Positions 10,584 through 19,976 of a stretch of 64,000 nt of DNA are shown one piece after another. How positions within the stretch are numbered: position 1 is the stretch's first letter; each line of letters opens with the position of its first letter. The stretch spans positions 620,001 through 684,000 of the forward strand of contig NZ_JBAJII010000001.1 in assembly GCF_036867195.1 (NCBI RefSeq), read 5' to 3'. The stretch comes from Arthrobacter sp. Soc17.1.1.1 (GTDB lineage: Bacteria; Actinomycetota; Actinomycetes; Actinomycetales; Micrococcaceae). The position numbers were made by a program, and so were the translations under genes. Below the pieces are notes generated by a model. The model saw only the letters and a program-made list of their open reading frames with translations, was not told the origin of the DNA and did not search any database.

Positions 10584-11489
10584 ATGGACGTATTGCGGCA
10601 GAGGCACAGGACCATCCGCTCGGAGGGCGCCGACCTCGCCGTGTTCGAGTACGGCCTGGAGCCCGGCCCGGAGGTGCCCACCGTGGTGTTCGTCCACGGC
10701 TACCCCGACGATCACCGTGTCTTCCACCCCGTCCTCCGGGAACTCGCCGGGACCCACCACCTCGTGGCCTTCGACACCCGGAACGCCGGCCGCTCGCGCC
10801 CCCGGGACGGCGCCGGCTTCAGCCTCGCGGAACTCGTCGACGACATCTTCGCCGTGATCTCCGCCGTACTGTCCGCTGTGACCGCCGTCTCCCCTCCCGG
10901 CCCTGCGACCGGCGCGGGTGCGCCGGGCCGCGTGCGCCTCGTGGGCCACGACTGGGGATCCATCCAGGGCTGGGCTGCGGTCCAGGACGAGCGCTCCGAC
11001 GGCCTGGTCGCGGACTACACCAGCATCTCGGGCCCGGACCTCCGCCACTTCTCCCGCTGGTTGAGGAGCCGGTTCCAGGATCCCCGGCGCGCGCTGCAGG
11101 GGGTGGGGCAGGTGCTGCGCAGCTCGTACGTCGGTGCCTTCCGGCTCCCGGTCCTCCCGGAACTGGTGTGGGAGTACGGCCTGACCCGCCGCTACGAACT
11201 GACGGCGCGGCGCAATGTCGGCGCGGACCCCGTCCGGGGCCTGGCGCTGTACCGGACGAACATGGCTCCGGACGCGGCGCCGCCCCGGCGACGGCGGGTG
11301 ACCGTGCCCGTGCACGTCATCGTGCCGCTGAAGGACCCCTTCCTGTCCCCGCACCTCGTGGAGGGCCTGGAGGACTGGGTGGAGGACCTGACGGTGACCA
11401 CGGTGCCCGGCGGGCACTGGTGGATCGCCCGGGAGCCCCGGACCTTCGCGGGACTGCTCGCACCCGCGCTGCGGGCCGGTGACGCCTGA
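10584..11489 (+). CDS. Alpha/beta hydrolase with Asp nucleophile (epoxide hydrolase/dehalogenase type)
   Basis: Soluble hydrolase of 301 residues. The oxyanion-hole segment VHGYPDD is near 37-43. The nucleophile elbow is GHDWGS with Asp123 in place of Ser, as in epoxide hydrolases and haloalkane dehalogenases. The terminal catalytic His is probably in PGGHWW near 285. A basic cap region lies between. The true substrate is unknown; in actinobacteria these proteins are often found alone or fused to SDR domains. The ATG at 10584 is 10 bases after the ECF ATPase stop, so it may be co-transcribed, but no functional link is evident. It converges with the helicase gene. Confidence 0.82.
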   Translation: MDVLRQRHRTIRSEGADLAVFEYGLEPGPEVPTVVFVHGYPDDHRVFHPVLRELAGTHHLVAFDTRNAGRSRPRDGAGFSLAELVDDIFAVISAVLSAVTAVSPPGPATGAGAPGRVRLVGHDWGSIQGWAAVQDERSDGLVADYTSISGPDLRHFSRWLRSRFQDPRRALQGVGQVLRSSYVGAFRLPVLPELVWEYGLTRRYELTARRNVGADPVRGLALYRTNMAPDAAPPRRRRVTVPVHVIVPLKDPFLSPHLVEGLEDWVEDLTVTTVPGGHWWIAREPRTFAGLLAPALRAGDA

Positions 11490-11519
11490 GCGGAGGAGCC
11501 CGGGGTGCCGCCGGCCCGG

Positions 11520-14500
11520 CTACGCCTCCAGCAGGCCCCGGATGTCCTCCGCCGTGAGCGCCGAGCTGAAGACGGCGTCGTCGTCCATCACGGACGTGAA
11601 CAGCCTGGCCTTCTGCTCCTTGAGCTTCATGACCTTCTCCTCGATGGTGCCCTTGGACACCATGCGGTAGACCATGACGTTCTTCGTCTGCCCGATCCGG
11701 TGCGTCCGGTCCACGGCCTGTGCCTCGGACGCCGGGTTCCACCAGGGGTCCAGCAGGAAGCAGTAGTCCGCCTCGGTCAGGTTGAGGCCGAACCCGCCGG
11801 CCTTGAGGCTGATGAGGAAGACGGGCGCGTCGCCGTCCTTGAAGGAGTCGATGACCTCCCCGCGGCTGCGCGTCGAGCCGTCCAGGTAGGCGTACGGGAT
11901 GCCGCGGGCGTCGAGCTGCTCGGCCGCCTTCTTGAGGTAGGACGTGAACTGGCTGAAGACGAGCGCCCGGTGGCCCTCGGCGATGATGCCGTCGAGGTTC
12001 TCGAAGAGCACCTCGAGCTTGGCGGAGGGCACCCCCTCGTGCTCCGGGTCGACGAGCGAGGCGTCGAGGCTGAGCATGCGCAGCAGCGTCAGGGAACGGA
12101 AGACGATCATCCGGTTGCGGTTCATGTCCTCGATCAGCCCGAGGAGCTTCTGCCGCTCGCGCTGGAGGTACGTCTCGTAGATGTGCCGGTGCTCCGGGTG
12201 CAGCTCGACCTCCAGGACCTGCTCCTGCTTGGGCGGCAGATCGGAGGCCACGGCCTCCTTGGTGCGCCGCATCATGAGGGGCCGGATGCGCTTGCGCAGC
12301 CGGACGAGCGGCCGGTTGTCGCCGATCTTCTCGATCGGCGTGCGGTAGTCCTCGGTGAACTTCCGCGCCGAGGGGAACAGCCCCGGCGCCACGATGTTGA
12401 ACATGGACCACAGCTCCATGAGGTTGTTCTCCATGGGCGTGCCGGTGATCGCGAGCTTGAAGGGCGCGTCGAAGTCCTTGGCCGCCTGGTGCACCTTGGA
12501 GGCGCGGTTCTTCACGAACTGCGCCTCGTCCAGCACGAGGCCCGACCACGGGAGGTCCTGGTAGGCGGCGAAATCGAGCCGGAAGAGCGTGTAGGACGTG
12601 ATGACGATGTCCGCACCGCGTACCTGGTCGCGGACGGGGATCCCGGAGGCGCCCTGCGTGTCACCGATGGAGACGACGTCCAGCCCGGGAGCGAAGCGGC
12701 GTGCCTCGTTGGACCAGTTAGGCACCACGGAGGTGGGGGCGACGACGAGGAACGGCGCGTCGAGACCGGTGGTCTCCTTCGCGTAGGTCATCAGGGCCAG
12801 GGCCTGCAGGGTCTTGCCGAGGCCCATGGCGTCGGCGAGCACCCCGCCGAGCTGGTGCCGCCACAGGAACGCCAGCCAGCTGAACCCCTCGGCCTGGTAC
12901 GGGCGCATGTCGGCGTCGAGGCCCTCCGGTGCCGGGGTGGCCTCGACGTCCTCGAGCTCGAGCAGCCCGCTCACGGCATCCCGCCACGACTGCGCCTGCT
13001 CGGTCTCCTCCGCGAGGTCCTCGAAGTCCGCCCAGAGGCCGGCCTGGTAGCGGCTGATCTGCAGGCCGGACTCGGGGTCCCACTCGCTCAGCGACCGGGC
13101 CTCCTCGATGAGCTCGCGCAGCTGGTCGAAGACGGGCTGCTCGAGGGACAGGTAGGTGTTGTCGACGAGCTTCAGCTTCTTCCGGCCCTGGGCGAGGGCC
13201 CGGAAGATCGAGTCGAACGGGATGGTGCGCCCGCTCACGGTCACCATCACGCCGAGGTCGAACCAGTCGCGGTTGTCCGTCTCCACGGTGCTGATGCGCA
13301 GCGTGGGCGTCTCCGTCAGTTCGCGGTAGTCGGGCTTCTCGCCCACGACGTCGACGCTCACGCCGTCGAGTTCCGCGAGCCTGGGCAGGACGTCCTCCAC
13401 GAACTCGACGGCCTGCATGTCCTCGAGCTTCAGCGACTTCAGCGGGACGGGCCCGAGGACCGCGCGGGCGGCGGAGGCGAGCGCGTCCTCGGCGTCGGCG
13501 TCGCGGTAGCCGTCGTCGCTGCCGGGTCCGCCCCTGCGGAAGGGCCGGCGCTGCACGGTCTCGCCGAGGGGGTAGTCGAAGTGCCAGTCGAGGGACACGG
13601 AGCCGTCGGTGCCGTAGGCGGTGGTCAGCACGAGGACCGGCGGCTGGATCTCGGGCAGCTCCACGCTGCCGTCGCTGCTGTCCACCTCGATGGACTGCCG
13701 CAGCTTCGGGTAGTACTCCTGCAGGAAGAGGGATCTCTCCTCCTCGGGCACGACGACGGAGCGGCCGCGCTGCAGCAGTTCGATGTCCCTGGGCGTCAGC
13801 TTCCGGGCGGTCGGGGCGAGCGTGATGGTGTCGTCGGGCGCCACGGTGTAGAGGCCGTGGGTGCTGATGACGTGGGCCGTGTCCGAGGGGTGGGGCTGTC
13901 CGTCGATGTCGAGGGCGGGTCGCAGCCGCAGGGAGCCGTCGTCGGTCTCGGTCGCGTCGAGCTTCAGGGTGGCCTGTTCGGCGAGCTCGATGGTCACGGA
14001 CTTCTTGGCTCCCACGAACGCGATCCCGAGGCGCTGCGCCTCGTCCAGCAGCTGCCACAGGAGCGGGTTGCTGAAGTCGTCGAGGTACAGCCAGGAGTCG
14101 TTGTTGCCGAAGTAGTTGACCCCGGTGCCGCGGTGCAGCGCGGGGAACTGGGAGAACCAGCGGTGCTGCTCGGGGTCGAGCTTCAGCCCGTACGTCTGGT
14201 AGCTGATGCTGCCCCAGGACAGGTTGTTCTTGATCCACTTGCCCTTGCCGTTCTGGCTGACCGGCCGCACACCGAGGCGCGTGTTGAGCGTGCGCTGGCC
14301 CTGGCGCTCGGCCGCGGACCCCCATCGCTGGACGGCGACCTCGGGCGTGCGCAGCTCGAACTGCAGCCCGAGGGGCGTCAGGGGAGCGGTGGGCGCGCTG
14401 TCGTCCGACCCGAGGAGGTCCAGGAGGGACGCCTGCCAGCCCTCCGGCACGGACGGCCGGGGGGCCCGCCGCGCGCCGAGCTCGCGTTCGTGCTGCGCCA

Positions 14501-14810
14501 GGAGGCTCTCGGTGTTGCTCTGCAGGGCGGTCGCCGCGACGTGCTTGCAGTCCGCGCCCACCGGGCAGCTGCAGAAGTTCTCGAGCGGCCGGAACCGCCC
14601 GTCGCCCTTCAGCCCCAGGCGGAGCTTGGTCCTGTACTCGGAGGGGGCGCTGCCGCGGACGTGGCCGGTCAGGAGCTTCGCGTCGGCGTCCCAGGCGAGG
14701 GAGCTGACGGCGCCGTCCTTGGCGTAGGTCTGCCCGCGCTGGAACGCGGCCCCGCCCACGATCCTGATGATGTCGGTGACATCGACCATGGGGTGGCTGG
14801 AATTGGGCAT
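11520..14810 (-). CDS. SWIM zinc-finger SNF2-family helicase
   Basis: Double-stranded-DNA translocase of 1096 residues. A SWIM zinc finger near the N-terminus has C80, C82, C88 and H90. A long middle region (about 100-600) matches the bacterial SNF2 helicase-associated type. The SNF2 ATPase follows: Walker A in DAMGLGKT near 655, the DEAQ box near 757, and the C-terminal helicase lobe at about 880-1060 ending with DRTHRIGQT and EEKVMKLKEQKARLF. Such proteins may remodel nucleoid complexes or stalled transcription; no defence genes flank it. The first ATG (14810) is used; a second at residue 8 is possible. It is divergent from the antiporter. Confidence 0.93.
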   Translation of the reverse strand: MPNSSHPMVDVTDIIRIVGGAAFQRGQTYAKDGAVSSLAWDADAKLLTGHVRGSAPSEYRTKLRLGLKGDGRFRPLENFCSCPVGADCKHVAATALQSNTESLLAQHERELGARRAPRPSVPEGWQASLLDLLGSDDSAPTAPLTPLGLQFELRTPEVAVQRWGSAAERQGQRTLNTRLGVRPVSQNGKGKWIKNNLSWGSISYQTYGLKLDPEQHRWFSQFPALHRGTGVNYFGNNDSWLYLDDFSNPLLWQLLDEAQRLGIAFVGAKKSVTIELAEQATLKLDATETDDGSLRLRPALDIDGQPHPSDTAHVISTHGLYTVAPDDTITLAPTARKLTPRDIELLQRGRSVVVPEEERSLFLQEYYPKLRQSIEVDSSDGSVELPEIQPPVLVLTTAYGTDGSVSLDWHFDYPLGETVQRRPFRRGGPGSDDGYRDADAEDALASAARAVLGPVPLKSLKLEDMQAVEFVEDVLPRLAELDGVSVDVVGEKPDYRELTETPTLRISTVETDNRDWFDLGVMVTVSGRTIPFDSIFRALAQGRKKLKLVDNTYLSLEQPVFDQLRELIEEARSLSEWDPESGLQISRYQAGLWADFEDLAEETEQAQSWRDAVSGLLELEDVEATPAPEGLDADMRPYQAEGFSWLAFLWRHQLGGVLADAMGLGKTLQALALMTYAKETTGLDAPFLVVAPTSVVPNWSNEARRFAPGLDVVSIGDTQGASGIPVRDQVRGADIVITSYTLFRLDFAAYQDLPWSGLVLDEAQFVKNRASKVHQAAKDFDAPFKLAITGTPMENNLMELWSMFNIVAPGLFPSARKFTEDYRTPIEKIGDNRPLVRLRKRIRPLMMRRTKEAVASDLPPKQEQVLEVELHPEHRHIYETYLQRERQKLLGLIEDMNRNRMIVFRSLTLLRMLSLDASLVDPEHEGVPSAKLEVLFENLDGIIAEGHRALVFSQFTSYLKKAAEQLDARGIPYAYLDGSTRSRGEVIDSFKDGDAPVFLISLKAGGFGLNLTEADYCFLLDPWWNPASEAQAVDRTHRIGQTKNVMVYRMVSKGTIEEKVMKLKEQKARLFTSVMDDDAVFSSALTAEDIRGLLEA

Positions 14811-14976
14811 AATTCCATGCTCTCACGCGACGGCGACGCTCTCCTGCACAGACCGCCGCATTCTCCGACGGCTGACCGGTTCCCGCCGTCGGTCCGTCCG
14901 CGCGCGATCCCTGCCCTACTGTTGGAAAGGGCACTGATGATCGGCGGGGGGCCGGCGGAGACGGAAGAGGGCACGC

Positions 14977-16278
14977 GTGTTCGAAGCAGCAAGCATCACC
15001 TATGCGGCGGCAGGGCTCGCGGTGTTCGCCGCGGCACTCCTGCCCCGGCTGCTCATGCGCGCCCCGGTCTCCATGCCCATGGTGTTCCTCGCGGCCGGCA
15101 TCCTCGTGTTCAGCTTCTCGCCCGGCCTGCCCGACCCGGATCCGATGCAGTACAGCGACCTGACGATCCATCTCAGCGAAGTCTGCGTCATCGTCTCCCT
15201 CATGGGTGCCGGGCTCGCCCTGGACCGCCGGGTCGGCTGGCGCCGCTGGTCGACGACCTGGCGGCTGCTGGGCATCGCGATGCCGCTGTGCATCCTCGTC
15301 CTGACCCTGATGGGGATGTGGCTGCTCGGGCTCGGACTGGCCTCGGCGCTGCTGGTCGCCGCCGCGCTGGCCCCCACCGACCCCGTCCTGGCCTCCGAGG
15401 TGCAGGTGGGCGAACCGTCCGAATCGGAGGAGGACCTCGAGGCCGAGGACGAGGTGCGCTTCGGCCTGACCTCGGAGGCGGGTCTCAACGACGGACTCGC
15501 GTTCCCCTTCGTGTACCTCGCGATCCTCATCAGCACCGTCGGCATGTCCCCGTCCGCGTGGTTCCCGGAGTGGGCCCTCCTCGACGTCCTGTGGCGCATC
15601 ATCATCGGCTGCGCCTTCGGCTACGGCATGGGTAAGCTGCTGGGCCGCATCTTCTTCCGGGCCCCCATCAAGAGCGCCCGCCTCGCCAACCACTCCGAGG
15701 GCTTCGTGGCGCTCGCGGCCACGTTCCTGACCTACGGCGTCACCGAGGCCGTGGAGGGCTACGGCTTCATCGCCGTGTTCGTCTGCGCCGTCACCATCCG
15801 GGCCGGGGAGCAGACCCACGGCTACCACGGTGTCCTCCACAGCTACATCGAGCAGCTCGAGCGGCTCCTGACCGTCGTGGTGCTGGTCCTGCTGGGCGGC
15901 GCGGTGGCACGCGGCCTGTTCGAGGGGCTGCGTCCCCTCGAGGTCGTGGTGGCCGTCGCGTTCATCCTCCTGATCCGCCCGGTCACGGCCTGGCTGAGTC
16001 TGGTCCGCGGCAAGACCGGGCCGTGGGAGCGCAGCGTCCTCGCGTTCTTCGGGGTGCGCGGGATCGGCTCGATCTACTACCTCGCCTACGCCCTGTCGAA
16101 GGGCGAGTTCACGGCGGACGAGGCGGCGCTGTGGCGCATCGGCGGCCTCGTGATCGTCCTGTCCATCGTGGTGCACGGCATCACCGCCGCGCCGGTCATC
16201 AACGCCCTGGACCGTGCCCGGCAGCGGAAGGCCCGCGCGCAGGGCGACGAGGCGCAGGCGCCGTCGACGCCGGTCTAG
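14977..16278 (+). CDS. Cation:proton antiporter, CPA1 type
   Basis: Membrane antiporter of 433 residues with about 12 hydrophobic segments, exchanging Na+ or K+ for protons. Family hallmarks are LAPTDPVLA at 131-139 and the ion-binding pair N171-D172 in SEAGLNDGLAFPF. Between them lies an acidic loop (about 145-160, rich in Glu and Asp). GVRGIGSIYYLAYAL near 355 is also typical. The GTG at 14977 follows GGAAGAGGG. The tail is Arg/Ala-rich and cytoplasmic. It stands alone and is divergent from the helicase gene. Confidence 0.9.
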   Translation: MFEAASITYAAAGLAVFAAALLPRLLMRAPVSMPMVFLAAGILVFSFSPGLPDPDPMQYSDLTIHLSEVCVIVSLMGAGLALDRRVGWRRWSTTWRLLGIAMPLCILVLTLMGMWLLGLGLASALLVAAALAPTDPVLASEVQVGEPSESEEDLEAEDEVRFGLTSEAGLNDGLAFPFVYLAILISTVGMSPSAWFPEWALLDVLWRIIIGCAFGYGMGKLLGRIFFRAPIKSARLANHSEGFVALAATFLTYGVTEAVEGYGFIAVFVCAVTIRAGEQTHGYHGVLHSYIEQLERLLTVVVLVLLGGAVARGLFEGLRPLEVVVAVAFILLIRPVTAWLSLVRGKTGPWERSVLAFFGVRGIGSIYYLAYALSKGEFTADEAALWRIGGLVIVLSIVVHGITAAPVINALDRARQRKARAQGDEAQAPSTPV

Positions 16279-16304
16279 GCCCGCGGGTGGGCCGGCCGTA
16301 GCAG

Positions 16305-16352
16305 GTGGGTCCGGCCGTGGGTCGGGCCGTGGGTCGGGCCGTGGGTCCGGCC
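16305..16352. repeat. Four 12-bp tandem repeats between convergent genes
   Basis: Four direct copies of GTGGGTCSGGCC (S is C or G) fill the gap between the antiporter and benE stops. They form no clean hairpin. They could slow polymerase or be neutral simple repeats. Confidence 0.8.
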
Positions 16353-16357
16353 GCGCG

Positions 16358-17536
16358 TCAGGGACGCGCCGTCGGCCGCTCGAGGGTCGCCCGGACCAGC
16401 AGCCCGCCGACCAGCGCCCAGAAGGCCCCGCCGATGCCGAGGACGGACAGGCCGGACGCCGCCAGGAGGAACGTCACCGCGCCGCTCATGCGGCCCCTCG
16501 CATCGCTGAAGGACGCCGTCACGGCGGTGGCCATGGTGCCGATGAGGGCGAGCCCGGCGACGGCCTCCACGAGACCCGCCGGCGCGGCGCCGACCACGAC
16601 GACGAGCGCGCCCGACCCCGCCGCCAGTACCAGGTAGGAGATCCCCGCCGTGAGGGCGGCGACCCAGCGCCGGTCCCGGTCCTCGCCGGCGCCCTCACCG
16701 GCCGCCAGGGCGGCGGACAGGGCCGCGAGATTGACGGCATGACCGCCGAACGGTGCTACGACGGCCGTGCCGAGTCCCGTCACGGTGAGCGCCGGCCGCC
16801 AGGGCGCGGTGTAGCCGAAGGAGGACAGGACGGCGACCCCGGGGAGGTTCTGCGACGCCATGGTCACCACGTAGAGCGGCAGGGCGATGCCCACCACGGC
16901 GGCGGGGTCGAGCACCGGGACGGTGGCCGTGACGGACGGGGCGAGCGAGGAGGCGTCGATCACGGTCCCGTCGACGGCGAGCCGGACCCCGATCACGGCC
17001 AGCGCCGTGACGAGGGCGAGCGGCACGGCCCAGCGGGGCAGGAGCGCGGACGCGGCCAGCCACACGAGGATCACCGGCAGCACGAGGAGCGGGATGGTGC
17101 CGAGCGACTGGAAGGGTGCGAGGCAGAGCGGCAGCAGCACTCCGGCGAGCATGGCCTGCGCGAGGTGCTGGGGGATCCGCGCCACGAGACCGCCCAGCCA
17201 CGGCACGGCGCCCGTCAGCACGATCAGCAGGCCTGTCACGAGGAACGCGCCCACCGCCGCCGGCCACCCGCCGGCGGGCATGGCCGCCCCCGCGAGCAGG
17301 GCAGCGCCGGGCGTGGACCAGGAGAGGGTGACGGGGATGCGGTAGCGGAGCGCCAGCAGCACGATCCCGAGCCCCACGACGGCCGTCAGGGCCAGCAGGC
17401 CCGACGCCGCCTGTCCGGGCGTCGCCCCGGTGGCCCGCAGCCCCGCGAGGACGACGGCGAAGGAGGACGTGAAGCCGACGAGTGCTGTGACGATGCCCGC
17501 GAGGATCGGCTCCTGCAGGCCGGACTGCCGGTTCAG
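16358..17536 (-). CDS. benE: BenE family benzoate/H+ symporter, apparent CTG start
   Basis: Membrane transporter of 392 residues with about 12 hydrophobic segments, BenE family (benzoate or other substrate uptake). Early family segments ILAGIVTALVGFTSSF and RATGATPGQAASG are followed by LSWSTPGAAL and VTMASQNLPGVAVL. These conserved segments extend about 50 residues upstream of the first GTG (17377), yet no ATG, GTG or TTG occurs in frame between the upstream stop and 17377. The CTG at 17536 overlaps the stop of the small upstream gene as CTGA, in the way ATGA overlaps work, and gives the normal family length. No benzoate-catabolic genes are nearby, so the substrate is open. Confidence 0.82.
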   Translation of the reverse strand: MNRQSGLQEPILAGIVTALVGFTSSFAVVLAGLRATGATPGQAASGLLALTAVVGLGIVLLALRYRIPVTLSWSTPGAALLAGAAMPAGGWPAAVGAFLVTGLLIVLTGAVPWLGGLVARIPQHLAQAMLAGVLLPLCLAPFQSLGTIPLLVLPVILVWLAASALLPRWAVPLALVTALAVIGVRLAVDGTVIDASSLAPSVTATVPVLDPAAVVGIALPLYVVTMASQNLPGVAVLSSFGYTAPWRPALTVTGLGTAVVAPFGGHAVNLAALSAALAAGEGAGEDRDRRWVAALTAGISYLVLAAGSGALVVVVGAAPAGLVEAVAGLALIGTMATAVTASFSDARGRMSGAVTFLLAASGLSVLGIGGAFWALVGGLLVRATLERPTARP

Positions 17537-17709
17537 GCGCCGCGGCCCTGCTCGAGGAGCCGCTGCACGGCCTCGAGCTCGTCGCTGAGGGACTGCAGCC
17601 GGGCCGTGTTCTGCTCCACGGCGAGCCTGCGGACGAGGAGGTCCTGGCGTTCGCGCAGGTCGGCTTCGGAGACGGGCTGGTCGGCGGTCGGCTGGTCACT
17701 GGTCGGCAT
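17533..17709 (-). CDS. Small coiled-coil protein coupled to benE
   Basis: A 58-residue protein beginning MPTSDQPTADQPVSEADL. After an acidic, disordered first 15 residues it is a single amphipathic helix (LRERQDLLVRRLAVEQNTAR and onward) with heptad leucines, predicted to form a coiled coil. The ATG is at 17709. Its stop overlaps the apparent CTG start of benE as CTGA, so translation of benE probably depends on it. No family recognised; similar short helical proteins are common in actinobacteria. It might simply be a leader cistron. Confidence 0.6.
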   Translation of the reverse strand: MPTSDQPTADQPVSEADLRERQDLLVRRLAVEQNTARLQSLSDELEAVQRLLEQGRGA

Positions 17710-17751
17710 GGCCCCAGTCTGTCAGGACGCCGGGGCGCGCGCGACCACGCC

Positions 17752-18549
17752 TCACAGGGGTGTCACGTACGCGCCGGTGACACCGCCGTCCACCGAGAAC
17801 TGGCTCGCGGTGATGAAGGAGGCGTCGTCCGAGGCGAGGAAGGCCACCGCGGCGGCGATCTCGTCCGGCTCGGCGAAGCGGCCCAGCGGTACGTGGATGA
17901 GCCGCCGCTCCGCCTTCTCGGGGTCGCTCGCGAACAGTTCCGCCAGCAGCGGCGTGTTGACCGGCCCGGGGCAGAGCGCGTTGACCCGGATGCCCTGGCG
18001 CGCGAATTCCACCCCCAGTTCACGGCTCATCGACAGCACGCCGCCCTTCGACGCCGAATAGGAGATCTGGGACGTCGCCGCGCCCACCAGCGCCACGAAG
18101 GAGGCCGTGTTGATGATCGAACCCCTGCCCTGGGCCTGCATGTACGGGAGCACGTGCTTGCAGCAGTAGTAGACGCTGGTCAGGTTCACCTCCTGGACGC
18201 GCCGCCAGGCGTCGATCCCCGTGGCGAGGATGGAGGCATCGTCCTCGGGCGAGATCCCCGCGTTGTTGAAGGCGATGTCGATCGACCCGTAGGTGTCCTG
18301 CGTGAACGCGTACATGGCCCTGACGTCGTCCTCGTCCGTCACATCCGTGCGCACGAACCTGCCCCCGATCCGCTCCGCGATCCCCTGGCCCGTGCTCTCG
18401 TCGCAGATGTCCGCGATCACCACGCCCGCCCCCTCGTGGGCGAGGCGCCGGGCGGTGGCGAGGCCGATGCCCGACGCGCCGCCGGTGATGACGGCGGTGC
18501 GATCCTTCAGGCGGTTGGTGACGAGTCCGTTGTAGGGCAGGTCCGTCAT
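17752..18549 (-). CDS. SDR family oxidoreductase, last gene of the amine operon
   Basis: Short-chain dehydrogenase of 265 residues: TGGASGIG at 22-29, NNAG at 95-98, catalytic S150, Y164 and K168, and the C-terminal DGGVTGAYV typical of 3-oxoacyl-ACP reductase-like SDRs. The ATG at 18549 follows GAGGAG. It lies 44 bases after the aldehyde dehydrogenase gene in the same orientation. In gamma-glutamylated amine pathways an alcohol or hydroxy acid intermediate would be a fitting substrate, but this is inferred from position. Confidence 0.85.
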   Translation of the reverse strand: MTDLPYNGLVTNRLKDRTAVITGGASGIGLATARRLAHEGAGVVIADICDESTGQGIAERIGGRFVRTDVTDEDDVRAMYAFTQDTYGSIDIAFNNAGISPEDDASILATGIDAWRRVQEVNLTSVYYCCKHVLPYMQAQGRGSIINTASFVALVGAATSQISYSASKGGVLSMSRELGVEFARQGIRVNALCPGPVNTPLLAELFASDPEKAERRLIHVPLGRFAEPDEIAAAVAFLASDDASFITASQFSVDGGVTGAYVTPL

Positions 18550-18593
18550 GGAGCACTCCTCGGGGTGGGCGGGATGGGGGCGGGGTGCGCGGG

Positions 18594-19976
18594 TCAGGCG
18601 TCGGTGGCGAGGAAGACGTTCTTGGTCTCGCTGAACGCGTCGAGCGCGGAGGGCCCGAGCTCGCGGCCGAAGCCCGACTGCTTGAAGCCCCCGAACGGGG
18701 TGGAGTACCGCACGGAGGCGTGCGAGTTCACGGACAGGTTCCCGGCGTCGATCGCACGCGAGACGCGCAGCGCACGGCCGATGTCGCGGGTCCAGATGGA
18801 GCCGGACAGGCCGTACGCCGAGTCGTTGGCGATCCGCACGGCGTCCGCCTCGTCGTCGAACGGCACGACGCACACGACGGGTCCGAAGATCTCGTCCGTG
18901 AAGGCCGGCGAATCGGGGGCCGACGGCGTGAGGACCGTGGGCGGGAACCAGAAGCCGGGCCCCGACGGCGCGGATCCCTGGAACGCGACGTCCGCGACGG
19001 CCCTCCCGTCCCCGTCGTAGACGAACCGGGCCACCGCCTCCCGCTGGCCGGCCGAGATGAGGGGCCCCATGGTGGTGGCGGCGTCCCGGGGGTCGCCGAC
19101 GCGGACGGACGTCATCGCGCTCTCGAGCAGGGCGAGGACCTCGTCCAGGACCGGGCGTTCCACCAGGACGCGGGACCGCGCGCAGCAGTCCTGGCCCGCA
19201 TTGTCGAACGCCCCGTCCGGGATCGCCGCCGCGGCCTTCCCGAGATCGGAATCCGCGAAGATGACGTTCGCGCTCTTCCCGCCGAGTTCGAGCGTCACCC
19301 TCTTGACCTGGTCCGCGCAGCCGGCCATGATCCGCTTGCCGACCGCGGTGGAGCCCGTGAAGACGACCTTCCGTACCGCAGGGTGCGTCACGAAGCGCTC
19401 GCCGACCACGGTCCCCTTGCCGGGCAGCACCGTGAGGACACCCTCGGGGATGCCCGCCTCCAGTGCCAGTTCACCGAGCCGGACGGCGGTCAGGGGCGTC
19501 AGCTCGGCGGGTTTGAGCACCACGGTGTTGCCCGCGGCGAGGGCGGGGGCGAATCCCCAGGCGGCGATGGGCATCGGGAAGTTCCAGGGCACGATGATGC
19601 CGACGACCCCGAGGGGTTCGTGGAACGTGATGTCCACGCCTCCCGCGACCGGGATCTGCTGCCCGACGTGCCGTTCCGGAGCCGCGGAGTAGTACGTGAG
19701 GACGTCCCGCACGTTGCCGGCCTCCCACCGCGCGAGGGCGATCGTGTGGCCGGCGTTGGCCACCTCGAGCGCCGCGAGGTCGTCGATCGCGGCGTCGACG
19801 GCCGCCGCGAACCGGCGCAGCAGCAGGGCCCGGTCGGCCGGTGCCACCTGCCGCCAGGCGGGGAAGGCCACCGCCGCCCGGGCGATCGCGGCGTCGGTCT
19901 CCTCGGGTCCGGCCATCGGCACGGTGCCGATGGGCTCCTCGGTGGCGGGGTTGAGGATCTGCCGTACAGGGCTCAT
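18594..19976 (-). CDS. NAD(P)-dependent aldehyde dehydrogenase, PuuC-like role
   Basis: Aldehyde dehydrogenase of 460 residues. It has PWNFP at 130-134, the active-site Glu230 in LELGGKSAN, the nucleophile Cys264 in GQDCC, and EIFGPVV near 330. In this operon it should oxidise the aldehyde formed from a gamma-glutamylated amine, the PuuC step of putrescine breakdown or its ethanolamine equivalent. The ATG at 19976 overlaps the stop of the upstream hydrolase as ATGA. At about 460 residues it is a little shorter than the usual 480-500 because the N-terminal arm is short. Confidence 0.9.
   Translation of the reverse strand: MSPVRQILNPATEEPIGTVPMAGPEETDAAIARAAVAFPAWRQVAPADRALLLRRFAAAVDAAIDDLAALEVANAGHTIALARWEAGNVRDVLTYYSAAPERHVGQQIPVAGGVDITFHEPLGVVGIIVPWNFPMPIAAWGFAPALAAGNTVVLKPAELTPLTAVRLGELALEAGIPEGVLTVLPGKGTVVGERFVTHPAVRKVVFTGSTAVGKRIMAGCADQVKRVTLELGGKSANVIFADSDLGKAAAAIPDGAFDNAGQDCCARSRVLVERPVLDEVLALLESAMTSVRVGDPRDAATTMGPLISAGQREAVARFVYDGDGRAVADVAFQGSAPSGPGFWFPPTVLTPSAPDSPAFTDEIFGPVVCVVPFDDEADAVRIANDSAYGLSGSIWTRDIGRALRVSRAIDAGNLSVNSHASVRYSTPFGGFKQSGFGRELGPSALDAFSETKNVFLATDA

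Noticed and set aside
11520..14810. SNF2 helicase as part of a phage-defence island
   Set aside because: Neighbours are an alpha/beta hydrolase and a cation antiporter, with no nuclease, methylase or toxin. Stand-alone SWIM/SNF2 helicases are common in actinobacteria.
11505..16176. Very long open frames opposite the helicase and antiporter genes (over 1100 codons)
   Set aside because: High GC leaves few stop codons in antisense frames. Their translations are low-complexity Arg/Gly/Leu/Asp sequence without domains, while the opposite strand has full known proteins.
16695..17699. Possible frameshift in benE because the N-terminus lies outside the frame opened by GTG 17377
   Set aside because: Reading the bases through 17377-17536 shows the family N-terminus in the same frame with no indel. 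The gene is intact and only lacks a canonical start codon.
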